Both the position numbers and the translations under genes were made by a program. 64,000 nt of DNA, taken from assembly GCF_001424545.1 (NCBI RefSeq), contig NZ_LMQL01000013.1:124001-188000 (forward strand), written 5' to 3'. Positions 19,256-29,014 of the stretch are shown piece after piece; position 1 is the first letter of the stretch; every line of letters begins with the position of its first letter. The notes under the pieces are model-generated. The model searched no databases. It was not told the origin of the DNA and was given only the letters and a program-made list of their open reading frames with translations. The stretch comes from Ramlibacter sp. Leaf400 (GTDB lineage: Bacteria > Pseudomonadota > Gammaproteobacteria > Burkholderiales > Burkholderiaceae_C).

Positions 19256-20509
19256 CTAATCCTGCGCCGCCTGCTTCCAGGCCGCGGCCGCCGCTTCCTC
19301 GTCCCCGCGCTCCTCCGCCAGCTGCGCCAGCGCCCGCGACGCGTTGCGGTGCAGCTGGGCGTCCTGCAGCGCCAGCACGGCCTGCCGCAGCAGCTGCTGG
19401 GCCTTGCCCCACAGCTGGCGCTTCATGCACGCCATGCCCGCCAGGTACTGCAGCGTGGCGTCGCGCGGGTTGGCGCGCTGGGCGGCCTCGATGCGCGCCA
19501 GCCAGGCGCCGTCGATCGTGTCCAGCCCTTCCTCCAGCGCGCACACCAGCTTGACCTTGAGCGAATCGGGCAGCTGGTGCTGGCGCTCCCACACCGGCAG
19601 CAGCCAGTCGCGCGCCAGGTGCGACTCGCCGCCCAGGCGGATCAGCCGCTGGGCGGCGTGGATCGCCAGCTCCGGCATGTGGCGCTCGGTCGGCTCCAGC
19701 TCGGCCCACGCGCGCTTGAGCTGCGCGGGATCGTGCGCGCCGTTGAGCAGGTCGACCGCCAGGCCGCGCACCAGGCTCGCGGCCGCCGCCTCGGAGAACG
19801 CCCGGTGCTTGGCCAGCAGCCGCGCGGTCTCCAGCGCCTCGCGGGTGTGGCCCGCCAGCCGGGCCGCCTTGAGCTTCATGCGAAGGGCCAGCGTGCGGCG
19901 GCCGGCGCCGCTGGGCAGGTCCATCAGCCAGTTGATGGCCGACTGCGGCTCGCGGTCTTCCAGCGACCAGCGCGCGGCCCGCATCAGCGCGCCCTCGCGC
20001 GTCTCCAGGCCCTCGCGCAAGCCAGCCTGCTCCAGCGCCTTCTGCAGGTGATCCTCGCGCGCGCCGCGGTCCTGCAGCGCCTGCGAACTCTCGGCCGCCA
20101 GCAGGTGGGCCAGCGTGCGCACCTGCGCCGCGTTGCCGGGCGCGGCCCCGCTCGCGCTGAGCGAAGCCTCCTGCGTCAGCGCCGACTCGGCCGACTTGCG
20201 CGCGCGGATGAAGCGGCCGGCCAGCAGGTGCGACAGCGAGTCCAGAAGGTACGCGTGCATGCCGCGCTCCTTCTGCTGCGTGCGCCAGCGCAACGCCTGC
20301 CGCGGCAGGTCGAAGAGCGCCGACAGCGCGCGCAGCGCGGCGTACAGGAAGAAGAACGCCGCCAGCAGCAGCAGCAGCACCAGGTTGAGCGACAGGTCGA
20401 TGCGGTACGGCGGCCAGAACAGCGTGACCGTGCCCTGGTTGTTGCCCGCGAACAGCGCGCCGGCGACGGCGATGCCGAACAGGGCCAGGAGCCAGAGGGC
20501 GGCGCGCAT
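19256..20509 (-). CDS. hemY: HemY-like membrane protein with TPR repeats
   Basis: Protein of the hemCDXY cluster. 417 residues: two N-terminal transmembrane helices (about 3-22 and 40-62) separated by a short periplasmic loop (GNNQGTVTLFWPPYRIDLS), then a long alpha-helical, TPR-like cytoplasmic part. This matches the HemY_N family. Despite the name it is not the Bacillus protoporphyrinogen oxidase HemY; its precise role is unresolved. It follows hemX by 3 bases. Confidence 0.9.
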   Translation of the reverse strand: MRAALWLLALFGIAVAGALFAGNNQGTVTLFWPPYRIDLSLNLVLLLLLAAFFFLYAALRALSALFDLPRQALRWRTQQKERGMHAYLLDSLSHLLAGRFIRARKSAESALTQEASLSASGAAPGNAAQVRTLAHLLAAESSQALQDRGAREDHLQKALEQAGLREGLETREGALMRAARWSLEDREPQSAINWLMDLPSGAGRRTLALRMKLKAARLAGHTREALETARLLAKHRAFSEAAAASLVRGLAVDLLNGAHDPAQLKRAWAELEPTERHMPELAIHAAQRLIRLGGESHLARDWLLPVWERQHQLPDSLKVKLVCALEEGLDTIDGAWLARIEAAQRANPRDATLQYLAGMACMKRQLWGKAQQLLRQAVLALQDAQLHRNASRALAQLAEERGDEEAAAAAWKQAAQD

Positions 20510-20512
20510 CGG

Positions 20513-21592
20513 CTACCGGCCCGCCGCGGCGGTGGCCAGCGTGGCCAGCGTCTCGTCGATTCGGGGCACGTCCACCACCTGCAGCTGCGCCTGCATCTGC
20601 TGCAGCGACGCGGCCAGCGCCTGGCTGCGCCGCGCGGACGGATCGAAGTACTTGTTCAGCGCCGCCTGCGCCGCCACCACGTCGGCGCGGGCCGCCTCGA
20701 TCTGGCGCGAGATCAGCGCCAGCCGTGCGTTCATCAGCTTGAGCTTGAGGTTCTCGCGCAGGAAGAAGCCCTGCTCGGGCGCGAGCAGCGCCGCCTCCGG
20801 CTGCTCGACGCGGCTGACGCGCACCAGCGAGCGCGCTTCCTCGCGCACGGCCACCAGCAGTTGCTGCCACCAGCGGGCCGAGGTCGGGGAGGCGGGCGGC
20901 TCCGCCTTGGGCGCCGTGCGCGAGGCGCCGGGGCCCACCGAGTTGGCCAGGGGCAGGTCGTCGATCTGGCGCGCGGCCTCGTCCAGCCGCAGGAGGATGC
21001 CGGGCACGTCGGCGACGGCCGCCGACTTGATGCGGTCGATGTCGCGCGTGATCGCGGTGCGGATTCGCGCCAGGCGCGGCTCGCCGGCGCGCGCCAGGCG
21101 CTGGTCGGCGGTGCGCAGCGCGGCCAGCAGCGGCTCGGCGCTCAGCGTCAGCTGGGCCTGCTGCTGGGCCAGGCGCAGGCCGGATTCGATGTCCACCACC
21201 AGGTTCTCGTCGCGCGAGCGCGAGAGGCTCTGCATCAGCTCCTCGAGCTGGGTGCGCTGCAGCGCCACCTCGTTCAGGCGCGTGTCCTGCACCGCCTGGC
21301 GGGCGGCGATGTCGCGCGCCAGGTCTTGCGCCTGCCGCGCCAGCGCGCGGGCCTCGACCGCGTTGCTGCCGGCGTCGGCGCTCTGGCGCGCCAGCTGCTC
21401 CTGGATGGTGGAGAGCTTCTGCCAGAGCAGCACGCTGGAGCCGAGCGCGAGCACGGCCACGCCCAGCAGCACGCCGAACGCCAGCCGGCGCAGCCGGGGG
21501 CTGCCGCCGTCGGCGCTGGCCGCGGCGGGCAGGGGATCCAGGGCGGGGACGGTCGGTGCGGCGGGGGACTCGCGTTCGGTCTCGGCACTCAT
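20513..21592 (-). CDS. hemX: HemX-like membrane protein
   Basis: 359 residues from the ATG at 21592, which overlaps the hemD stop (ATGA). After an Ala/Pro-rich cytoplasmic N-terminus there is one transmembrane helix (about 38-56, LAFGVLLGVAVLALGSSVLLW) and a long periplasmic coiled-coil-like part with many heptads (LARQAQDLARDIAARQ). This matches the HemX family often annotated as uroporphyrinogen-III C-methyltransferase, but it has no methylase motifs; the enzymatic name should be avoided. Confidence 0.88.
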   Translation of the reverse strand: MSAETERESPAAPTVPALDPLPAAASADGGSPRLRRLAFGVLLGVAVLALGSSVLLWQKLSTIQEQLARQSADAGSNAVEARALARQAQDLARDIAARQAVQDTRLNEVALQRTQLEELMQSLSRSRDENLVVDIESGLRLAQQQAQLTLSAEPLLAALRTADQRLARAGEPRLARIRTAITRDIDRIKSAAVADVPGILLRLDEAARQIDDLPLANSVGPGASRTAPKAEPPASPTSARWWQQLLVAVREEARSLVRVSRVEQPEAALLAPEQGFFLRENLKLKLMNARLALISRQIEAARADVVAAQAALNKYFDPSARRSQALAASLQQMQAQLQVVDVPRIDETLATLATAAAGR

Positions 21593-22356
21593 CCGAAAGA
21601 TTCTAGGGTGGCGACCACGGCCGCCTCGGCCGGTCGTGACAGGCAAACAACACCGAAACCGGCGTCCCGCGCGGCCCGCGCGATGCGCTCGTGGGTGGCG
21701 ATGGCGCGGGCCCGCGACCAGGGGCGATCGGGCAGCAACTCGCCCAGGTTGGCGATGGCTTCGGAGCTGCTGAACAGCCAGGCCGAACCATCGTCCGCCG
21801 CCGCCGATGCGGCCGCCCGCTCCACCTCGCCCCACACAGGCGCGTGCCGGCTGTACGAGGCCACCGTGTCGACCGCCGCGCCGGCGGCCTGCAGCCGCGA
21901 GGCCAGCCAGTCGCGGCCGGCCGGCTGCCCGTCGGCGCCCGCGCCGCGCACCAGCAGCACGCGCGCGCCGGGCCGGGCCTGCGCCGCCACGCGCGCCCAC
22001 AGGGCTTCGGAATCAAACTGCGCGGCGTCGGCCGGCGGTGCGTCGATCCGGTCGGCCGGGACGCCCGCGGCGAGCAACGCCTGCGCGGTGCCGGGACCGG
22101 TGCACCAGGCCCGCGTTCCGGCCGGCCAGGCCGCCGAGTGCATCGCGTCGCGAAAGAACCCCTGCACCGCGCTGCCGCTGACGAACATGGCGGCGTCGAA
22201 ATCCGACAGCCCCTGCGCGGCGCGCCGCAGCGCCTGCAGGTCGGGCGCGGGGCCGATGTCGATGAGCGGGAGCAGCACGACCTCATGGCCGTGCGCCTGC
22301 AGGGCCTGCGCCCAGCGCCCGGCCTCGTGCCGGGGGCGGGTCAGCACCACGCGCAC
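21589..22356 (-). CDS. hemD: Uroporphyrinogen-III synthase
   Basis: Cyclises hydroxymethylbilane to uroporphyrinogen III. 255 residues, family-typical. N-terminus RVVLTRPRHEAGRWAQAL and the internal FVSGSAVQGFF and WLFSSSEAIANL segments are recognisable; HemD is otherwise poorly conserved. It starts 10 bases after hemC and overlaps hemX by ATGA. Confidence 0.9.
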   Translation of the reverse strand: MRVVLTRPRHEAGRWAQALQAHGHEVVLLPLIDIGPAPDLQALRRAAQGLSDFDAAMFVSGSAVQGFFRDAMHSAAWPAGTRAWCTGPGTAQALLAAGVPADRIDAPPADAAQFDSEALWARVAAQARPGARVLLVRGAGADGQPAGRDWLASRLQAAGAAVDTVASYSRHAPVWGEVERAAASAAADDGSAWLFSSSEAIANLGELLPDRPWSRARAIATHERIARAARDAGFGVVCLSRPAEAAVVATLESFG

Positions 22357-22366
22357 CGCGCGCCCT

Positions 22367-23269
22367 TCAGTGCGCGCCGCCGGCGCGCAGGCGGGCCGCC
22401 GCGGCGGTGCCGAGCGCGCCCGCTTCCTCCAGGCTGCCCACGGTCCCGCTCACCTGGGCCCGCACGAGCTGGCCCGGCTGGTCCGGATCGCCCCAGGCGG
22501 CGTGCAGCTGCAGCACCTCGCCCTGCAGCGTGGCGTGCGCGGCCAGCGGCATCGAGCAGCTGCCGCCCAGCGCGCGGCTCACGGCGCGCTCGGCCGCGAC
22601 CGCCATCCAGGTGGTCTGGTGCACCAGCGGGGCGAGCGCCTGCACCACGTCGGGCCGGCCGGCCCGCACCTCGATGCCGAGCGCGCCCTGCCCGGCCGCG
22701 GGCAGCATCTGGACGGGTTCGAACACGCGACGGATGCGCTGCTCCAGGCCCAGGCGCTTGAGCCCGGCGGCGGCCAGCACGATGGCGTCGTAGCCGCCCT
22801 CGTCGAGCTTGCGCAGGCGCGTGTCGAGGTTGCCGCGCAGCGGTTCGATCCGCAGGTCGGGGCGCAGCGAACGCAGCAGGACCACCCGGCGCAGGCTGGA
22901 CGTGCCCACCACGGCGTTGGGCGGCAGCGCTTCCACGCTGTCGAATTTCGGCGAGACGAAGGCGTCGCGCGGGTCCTCGCGCTCCATCACGCAGGCCAGC
23001 TCGAAGCCCGGCGGCAGGTCCATGGGCACGTCCTTGAGCGAGTGCACGGCCAGGTCGGCGCGGCCTTCCTCGAGGGCGTTCTCCAGTTCCTTGACGAACA
23101 GGCCCTTGCCGCCGACCTTGCTGAGGCTGCGGTCCAGGATCTGGTCGCCCTTGGTGGTCATGCCCAGCAGCGAAACCTGGTGGCCGTGCTGCTCGAGCAG
23201 CGCCTTGACGTGCTCGGCCTGCCAGAGCGCAAGCCGGCTCTCACGGGTGGCGATGGTGAAGCGGCTCAC
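22367..23269 (-). CDS. hemC: Porphobilinogen deaminase (hydroxymethylbilane synthase)
   Basis: Polymerises four porphobilinogens into hydroxymethylbilane. 300 residues. The dipyrromethane cofactor is bound by Cys238 in [12 protein letters not shown]; the substrate-contact motifs [17 protein letters not shown] and TSSLRR are intact. First gene of the hemCDXY operon, divergent from ppc across about 80 bases. Confidence 0.97.
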   Translation of the reverse strand: MSRFTIATRESRLALWQAEHVKALLEQHGHQVSLLGMTTKGDQILDRSLSKVGGKGLFVKELENALEEGRADLAVHSLKDVPMDLPPGFELACVMEREDPRDAFVSPKFDSVEALPPNAVVGTSSLRRVVLLRSLRPDLRIEPLRGNLDTRLRKLDEGGYDAIVLAAAGLKRLGLEQRIRRVFEPVQMLPAAGQGALGIEVRAGRPDVVQALAPLVHQTTWMAVAAERAVSRALGGSCSMPLAAHATLQGEVLQLHAAWGDPDQPGQLVRAQVSGTVGSLEEAGALGTAAAARLRAGGAH

Positions 23270-23303
23270 GAACGTAACCTGTATGTCATCCTGCGGAAGG
23301 GGT

Positions 23304-23317
23304 GGATGCTAGCATCC
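23304..23317. promoter_or_regulatory. 14-base perfect palindrome between hemC and ppc
   Basis: GGATGCTAGCATCC is a perfect palindrome in the 83-base gap between the divergent hemC and ppc genes, 36 bases before the ppc ATG. It has the size and symmetry of a dimeric-repressor site, but no regulator can be named. Confidence 0.35.
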
Positions 23318-23352
23318 GCGCTGCCCAAATTTTCAGCAGCGCGGAGATCACC

Positions 23353-26163
23353 ATGGCCCCATCGACGCCCGCCACGCCGGCCCGGCGCGCACGCGACAAC
23401 GAGCGTCCCCTGGTGGAGGACATCCGGCTGCTGGGGCGCATCCTCGGCGACGTGATCCGCGAGCAGGAGGGCGTGGCCGCCTTCGATCTGGTCGAGCGCA
23501 TCCGCAAGCTGTCGGTGGCTTTCCGCCGCGACGCCGACCACGAGGCCGACCAGGCGCTCAAGTCGCTGCTCAAGACGCTCAGCGGCGACCAGGCCGTCAG
23601 CGTGATCCGCGCCTTCACCTACTTCAGCCACCTGGCCAACCTGGCCGAGGACCGGCACCACATCCGCCGCCGCGCGGTGCACGAGCGCGCCGGCGACACC
23701 CAGGAGGGCAGCATCGAGGTGGCGCTGGCCCGCCTGCGCTGGGCCGGCATCGCGCCGCGCGCCATCTCGCAGATGCTGGCGGGCAGCTACGTGTCGCCGG
23801 TGCTGACGGCGCACCCGACCGAGGTGCAGCGCAAGAGCATCCTGGACGCCGAGCGCGAGATCGCGCAGCTCCTGGCCGAGCGCGACGAGATCAAGTCGCG
23901 CGCGCAGCCCAAGGACGCGCTCGCTCCGCGCGAGCTGGCGGCCAACGACGCGCAGATCCGCGCCCGCGTGATGCAGCTGTGGCAGACGCGCCTGCTGCGC
24001 TTTTCCAAGCTGACGGTGACCGACGAGATCGAGAACGCGCTGTCCTACTACGAGGCGACGTTCCTGCGCGAGATCCCGCGCATCTACGCCGACCTCGAAC
24101 GCGAGCTGGGCTCGCAGCCGGTGGCCAGCTTCCTGCGCATGGGCATGTGGATCGGCGGCGACCGCGACGGCAACCCGAACGTGAGCGCGCAGACGCTGGA
24201 GCAGGCGCTGCGCCGCCAGTGCGAGGTGGCGCTGCGCCACTACCTGACCGAGGTGCACTTCCTCGGGCGCGAGCTGTCGATCTCCGCGATGCTGGTGGAC
24301 GTGACGCCGGAGATGCGCGCGCTGGCCGAGAGTTCGCCCGACCACAACGAGCACCGCGAGGACGAACCCTACCGGCGCGCACTGGCCGCGATGTACTCGC
24401 GCCTGGCCGCCACGCTCAAGGCGCTCACCGGCGGCGACGCGGCGCGTCACCTGCTGCCCCCGCAGAACCCCTACCGGAAGGCGGAGGAGTTCCACGCCGA
24501 CCTGTGCACCATCCGCGCCGCGCTGCGGGCCGGCCATTCGGGCGCGCTGGTGGCGCACCGGCTGCAGCCCCTCATCCGGGCGGTCGAGGTGTTCGGCTTC
24601 CACCTGGCCACCATGGACCTGCGCCAGAGTTCCGACCAGCACGAGGCGGTGGTCGCCGAGCTGCTGTCGGTGGCGCGGATCGAGCGCGACTACGCCAAGC
24701 TGCCCGAGGCCGCCCGGCGCGAACTCCTGATGCGGCTGCTGTGCGACGCGCGGCCGCTGCGGGTGATGGGCGGCGCCTACTCCGAGCACGCGCAGGGCGA
24801 GCTGGCCATCTTCGAGGCGGCGCTGCGCATGCGCGCCGTGTACGGCCGCGACGCCATCCGCCACTACATCATCAGCCACACCGAAGCGGTCAGCGACCTG
24901 CTGGAGGTGCTGCTGCTGCAGAAGGAGGTGGGCCTGCTGCGCGGCACGCTGGACGACGCGGCCCTCGCCGACCTGATCGTGGTGCCGCTGTTCGAGACCA
25001 TCGAGGACCTGCGCCAGGCCGCGCCCATCCTGCGCGAGTTCTACGCGCTGCCGGGCGTGGCGCGCATGGTGCAGCGCTCGGGCGCCGAGCAGGATGTGAT
25101 GCTGGGCTACAGCGACAGCAACAAGGACGGCGGCATCTTCACCAGCAACTGGGAGCTGTACCGCGCCGAGATCGCGCTGGTGGACCTGTTCGACGAGCTC
25201 GACGCCACCCACCGCATCCAGCTGCGCATGTTCCATGGCCGCGGCGGCACCGTCGGGCGCGGCGGCGGCCCCAGCTACCAGGCCATCCTGGCGCAGCCGC
25301 CCGGCACGGTGCGCGGGCAGATCCGCCTGACCGAACAGGGCGAGGTGATCGGCTCCAAGTACGCCAACCCCGAGATCGGGCGGCGCAACCTGGAGACGCT
25401 GGTGGCGGCCACGCTGGAGGCCACGCTGCTGCAGCCCACCAAGCCCGCGCCCAAGGCCTTCCTGGACGCGGCCGAGAAGCTGTCGGCCGCCAGCATGAAG
25501 GCCTACCGCGCGCTGGTGTACGAGACGCCCGGCTTCACCGACTACTTCTTCGGCGCCACGCCCATCCGCGAGATCGCCGAGCTGAACATCGGCTCGCGGC
25601 CGGCCTCGCGCAAGCCCAGCCAGCGCATCGAGGACCTGCGCGCCATCCCCTGGAGCTTCAGCTGGGGCCAGTGCCGGCTCACGCTGCCCGGGTGGTTCGG
25701 CTTCGGCGCCGCGGTGCAGGCCTTCCTGCACGACGACCCCCGGCTGCCGCGCAAGGAGGCGCTGGCGCTGCTGCAGAAGATGTACCGCCAGTGGCCGTTC
25801 TTCCGCGCGCTGCTGTCCAACATGGACATGGTGCTGGCCAAGAGCGACCTGGCGCTGGCCTCGCGCTATTCGGGCCTGGTGGCGGACGCGCGGCTGCGCA
25901 AGCGCATCTTCACGGCCATCGAGGCCGAGTGGCACCGCACGGTGGACGCACTGGCTCTGGTGACGGGCGAGCGCCAGCGGCTGGCCGGCAACCCCGCGCT
26001 GCAGCGGTCGATCCGCCACCGCTTCCCGTACATCGATCCGCTGCACCACCTGCAGGTGGAACTGGTGCGCCGCTACCGCGCCGGCCAGTCCGACGACCGG
26101 GTGCAGCGCGGCATCCACATCTCGATCAACGGCATCGCGGCGGGGCTGCGCAACACCGGTTGA
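23353..26163 (+). CDS. ppc: Phosphoenolpyruvate carboxylase
   Basis: Anaplerotic carboxylation of PEP to oxaloacetate. 936 residues from the ATG at 23353, preceded by GCGGAG; a GTG 17 codons upstream lies in the palindrome and is less likely. Motifs in order: LTAHPTEVQ with catalytic His154, [34 protein letters not shown] and the C-terminal RNTG ending typical of PEPC. Convergent with the TerC-like gene. Confidence 0.97.
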   Translation: MAPSTPATPARRARDNERPLVEDIRLLGRILGDVIREQEGVAAFDLVERIRKLSVAFRRDADHEADQALKSLLKTLSGDQAVSVIRAFTYFSHLANLAEDRHHIRRRAVHERAGDTQEGSIEVALARLRWAGIAPRAISQMLAGSYVSPVLTAHPTEVQRKSILDAEREIAQLLAERDEIKSRAQPKDALAPRELAANDAQIRARVMQLWQTRLLRFSKLTVTDEIENALSYYEATFLREIPRIYADLERELGSQPVASFLRMGMWIGGDRDGNPNVSAQTLEQALRRQCEVALRHYLTEVHFLGRELSISAMLVDVTPEMRALAESSPDHNEHREDEPYRRALAAMYSRLAATLKALTGGDAARHLLPPQNPYRKAEEFHADLCTIRAALRAGHSGALVAHRLQPLIRAVEVFGFHLATMDLRQSSDQHEAVVAELLSVARIERDYAKLPEAARRELLMRLLCDARPLRVMGGAYSEHAQGELAIFEAALRMRAVYGRDAIRHYIISHTEAVSDLLEVLLLQKEVGLLRGTLDDAALADLIVVPLFETIEDLRQAAPILREFYALPGVARMVQRSGAEQDVMLGYSDSNKDGGIFTSNWELYRAEIALVDLFDELDATHRIQLRMFHGRGGTVGRGGGPSYQAILAQPPGTVRGQIRLTEQGEVIGSKYANPEIGRRNLETLVAATLEATLLQPTKPAPKAFLDAAEKLSAASMKAYRALVYETPGFTDYFFGATPIREIAELNIGSRPASRKPSQRIEDLRAIPWSFSWGQCRLTLPGWFGFGAAVQAFLHDDPRLPRKEALALLQKMYRQWPFFRALLSNMDMVLAKSDLALASRYSGLVADARLRKRIFTAIEAEWHRTVDALALVTGERQRLAGNPALQRSIRHRFPYIDPLHHLQVELVRRYRAGQSDDRVQRGIHISINGIAAGLRNTG

Positions 26164-26178
26164 CGCCGCGCCGCGCCC

Positions 26179-26940
26179 TCAGCGGGCGTGGCGCTGGTAC
26201 TCCTCGCGGTTGGCGGACAGCGGCACCGTGGCCCGGCGGCGCAGCCGCAGGTTTAGCATCTCCACCGCCACCGAGAAGGCCATCGCGAAGTAGACGTAGC
26301 CCTTGGGCACGTGGAACTCGAAGCCGTCGGCCACCAGCACCATGCCCACCATGATCAGGAAGGACAGGGCCAGCATCTTGATGGTCGGGTGCGCCGAGAC
26401 GAACCGGCCGATCGCCCCGGCGAACAGCATCATCATCCCGACCGACAGGACCACCGCGGCGATCATCACCGCCAGCTCGTCGACCATGCCCACGGCCGTG
26501 ATGATGGAGTCGAGCGAGAACACCACGTCGACCAGCATGATCTGGACGATGACGGCCCCGAAGGTCGAATGGGCCTTGGCGCTGGCGTGCTCCTCCTCGC
26601 CGGACAGCGAGGCGTGGATCTCGCCGGTGCTCTTCCAGATCAGGAACAGCCCGCCGGCGATCAGGATCAGGTCGCGGCCGGAGACCTCCTGGCCGACCAG
26701 TGGAATGGTGAACAGGGGCGCCGTCAGGCCGATGATCCAGGCCAGGACCAGCAGCAGGCCGACCCGCATGAACATGGCCATGAACAGCCCTAGCCGCCGC
26801 GCCGTCTCGCGGCGCTCCGGCGGCAGCTTGTCCACCAGGATCGAGATGAAGACGATGTTGTCGATCCCCAGCACGAGTTCCAGGGCGGTCAGGGTGAGCA
26901 ACGCGATCCAGGCCTGCGGATCGGTGAGCAGTTCCATCAT
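26179..26940 (-). CDS. TerC-family integral membrane protein
   Basis: 253 residues with about seven transmembrane helices. Family hallmarks are ALELVLGIDNIVFISIL near the N-terminus and DVVFSLDSIITAVG in the middle, each with an aspartate within the membrane, and a short charged loop (GEEEHASAKAH) between the two halves. TerC proteins are implicated in metal-ion (Mn, Ca) handling; the name comes from tellurite resistance, for which nothing here gives evidence. Confidence 0.88.
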   Translation of the reverse strand: MMELLTDPQAWIALLTLTALELVLGIDNIVFISILVDKLPPERRETARRLGLFMAMFMRVGLLLVLAWIIGLTAPLFTIPLVGQEVSGRDLILIAGGLFLIWKSTGEIHASLSGEEEHASAKAHSTFGAVIVQIMLVDVVFSLDSIITAVGMVDELAVMIAAVVLSVGMMMLFAGAIGRFVSAHPTIKMLALSFLIMVGMVLVADGFEFHVPKGYVYFAMAFSVAVEMLNLRLRRRATVPLSANREEYQRHAR

Positions 26941-26984
26941 TTCTTCGTACCCCGCTTTCTTGGTTTCTTCGCCTTCGCCGGCGC

Positions 26985-28175
26985 TCAGGTCCCGAGCAGT
27001 TCACCCACCGGCTTGAGGTGGTCCACGCGGTCGCACACCGCCTTGATCACCATCATGATGGGGATGCCCAGCAGCAGGCCCCACACGCCCCACAGCCAGC
27101 CCCAGAACAGGACGCCGACGAAGACCGACACGGCGTTCATCCGGCTGGCCTTGCTCGTGAGCCAGGGCACCAGCAGGTAGCCCTCGATGGTGTTGATCAG
27201 CAGCGAGCTGCCCGCCACCAGCAGCGGCATGTCGGCCTCGCCCGTCTGCATGAAAGCCACCACGCCGGCCGCCAGGGTGACGAGGATGGACCCGATGTAC
27301 GGCACGAGGTTCAGGATGCCCGCGGCCACGCCCCACACGGCCGCGTGCTTCAGGCCCAGGAAGGCGAACACCAGGCCGGTGGCCAGCCCCACGCCCACGC
27401 TGGCCAGCAGCTGCACCAGCAGGTAGCGCTGGATCTGCACGTTGATCTCGTCCAGCGCCTGCACCGTCAGCTTCTTCTCGGTCAGCCCGGGCCCGGTGAT
27501 CTTCACCAGCTTGCGGCGGAAGGTGTCGCCGGACAGCAGCAGGAAGTACGTCAGGAAGGTCACCAGGACGATCTGGCCCACGAGGCTGACCAGGCCGACG
27601 GTGCCCGACCAGAGGTGGTCGCGGATGTCGAAGCGGGGCTTCTCCACCACCACCCGCTGCACGCCGCGCGGGGTGCGGGGGGCCTGGCCGTTGCTGTTCG
27701 CGGCATCGGCGGCCTTCTCCAGTTCGGCGGCGGCCTTCTGCACCGGCTCCAGCGGGGTCCTGCTGCCGCCCACGCGCTGCTGCACCTTGGCCGCCAGCCG
27801 CTGCGCGGCCAGGGGCAGCGACTCGATGAGCTCGTTGGCATCGTCCGCCAGGGACCAGAGGGCGGCTCCGCTGCCGAAGAGGATGCCCAGGATCAGCACC
27901 CCCGCACCGAGAGACCGCGGGATGCGCAGCCTCGCCATCGCCTCCACCACGGGCGAGAGCGCGTAGTAGAAGACGAAGCCGAGCATCAGCGGGATGAAGA
28001 ACGCGCTGCCCCAGCGCAGCACCGCGAGGACAGCGATGGTGGCCAGGACGACCAGCGCGAGATTGCGCACGTCGGCGGTGCCGTGCAGCACCACGTGGGG
28101 CGGTGCCTTGGGGTCGATCTCCTCGCGGGACGGGACCTCGTCGAGAACCGTTTCGACCTGCTGCTCTTCGTTCAT
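26985..28175 (-). CDS. AI-2E family (PerM/YdiK-type) transporter
   Basis: 396 residues, about eight transmembrane helices. Acidic N-terminus, then VLAVLRWGSAFFIPLMLGFVF and a YALSPVVEAMARLRIPRSLGAG motif typical of the family; the C-terminal half contains GLKHAAVWGVAAGILNLVPYIGS. Members are proposed permeases, a few shown to export small molecules or ions; substrate unknown. It lies 37 bases after algR on the same strand. Confidence 0.85.
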   Translation of the reverse strand: MNEEQQVETVLDEVPSREEIDPKAPPHVVLHGTADVRNLALVVLATIAVLAVLRWGSAFFIPLMLGFVFYYALSPVVEAMARLRIPRSLGAGVLILGILFGSGAALWSLADDANELIESLPLAAQRLAAKVQQRVGGSRTPLEPVQKAAAELEKAADAANSNGQAPRTPRGVQRVVVEKPRFDIRDHLWSGTVGLVSLVGQIVLVTFLTYFLLLSGDTFRRKLVKITGPGLTEKKLTVQALDEINVQIQRYLLVQLLASVGVGLATGLVFAFLGLKHAAVWGVAAGILNLVPYIGSILVTLAAGVVAFMQTGEADMPLLVAGSSLLINTIEGYLLVPWLTSKASRMNAVSVFVGVLFWGWLWGVWGLLLGIPIMMVIKAVCDRVDHLKPVGELLGT

Positions 28176-28212
28176 GGGGACGTTTCTCGAGTTTCGAGTC
28201 CCCCACCCCTCC

Positions 28213-28956
28213 TTACCGCGTCAGCGCCTCCCGCACCGCCGTGAGCTGCCGCCGCGACACGGCCAGCAGCTCATCGATGCCGTTGAGCCGCACCGCCCAG
28301 ACTTCGCCCTCTTCGGGGTCGTCGTGTTTCTCCAGGGCCCTCACCGCGCGCCGCGCCACCAACGCGTTGCGGTGGATGCGCATGAACTGCGGTGCGTGGC
28401 GCTCCTCGAGATCGCTGAGCGATGCGTCAAGAATATAGCTCCTGCCTGCCGTGCGGACGGTGATGTACTTCAGTTCGGCCTTGAAATAGAGAACCTCCGA
28501 CAGCGGAACGCGCTCCGTCCTACCCCGGTCCTGGATCACCAGCGTCTGCTGGGCGTCGTGGGTGGTCGCGCGGCGCGCGGCGAGGACCCGCTCGACCTTC
28601 TGCAGCGCCAGCTGCAGGCGGTCCAGCCGCACCGGCTTGGTCAGGTAGTCGACCGCCTCCAGGTCGAAGGCCGCGACGGCGTGCTCCGAATGGGCGGTGA
28701 CGAACACGATGGCCGGTTCGTACGCGGTCCCGCGCAGCGCCTGCGCCAGGGCCAGCCCATCCGCGCCGGGCATGCGCACGTCCAGCAGCACCGCGTCGAA
28801 GTCGCCGCGCCGCAGCGCCTCCATCGCCTCGGTCGCGTTGGCCGCCTCGCCCGCGACCACGGCTGCCGGTGACCGGCAGTCGCCCAGCAGCGTACGCAGC
28901 CGCGAGCGCGCGAGGGATTCGTCGTCCACCACCAGGACCCGCAGGCCCTCCGTCAT
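28213..28956 (-). CDS. algR: LytTR-type response regulator AlgR
   Basis: 247 residues. Receiver domain 1-~120 with the acidic pocket DDE (11-13), phospho-acceptor Asp59 (AVLLDVRMPGADGL) and a conserved Lys near 108 (LTKPV). The C-terminal LytTR DNA-binding domain (about 145-245) shows VPLSEVLYFKAELKYITVRT and FMRIHRNALVARRAV. The cognate sensor gene lies 58 bases upstream. In pseudomonads AlgR controls alginate and type IV pilus genes; pil genes are in this window, but direct regulation is inference. Confidence 0.92.
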   Translation of the reverse strand: MTEGLRVLVVDDESLARSRLRTLLGDCRSPAAVVAGEAANATEAMEALRRGDFDAVLLDVRMPGADGLALAQALRGTAYEPAIVFVTAHSEHAVAAFDLEAVDYLTKPVRLDRLQLALQKVERVLAARRATTHDAQQTLVIQDRGRTERVPLSEVLYFKAELKYITVRTAGRSYILDASLSDLEERHAPQFMRIHRNALVARRAVRALEKHDDPEEGEVWAVRLNGIDELLAVSRRQLTAVREALTR

Positions 28957-29014
28957 CGGGGAGCCCCCGCGTCGGGCGCCGAAGTGCGGGCCCTCTTGGG
29001 CAGCAGTGCGAGTC

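Noticed and set aside
23266..26118. A 950-codon minus-strand open frame opposite ppc
   Set aside because: It is the antisense shadow of phosphoenolpyruvate carboxylase; the composition is His/Gln/Leu-rich and unlike any protein family.
26179..26940. Tellurite-resistance function for the TerC-like protein
   Set aside because: No other ter genes are present; TerC relatives are widespread and mostly linked to metal ions.
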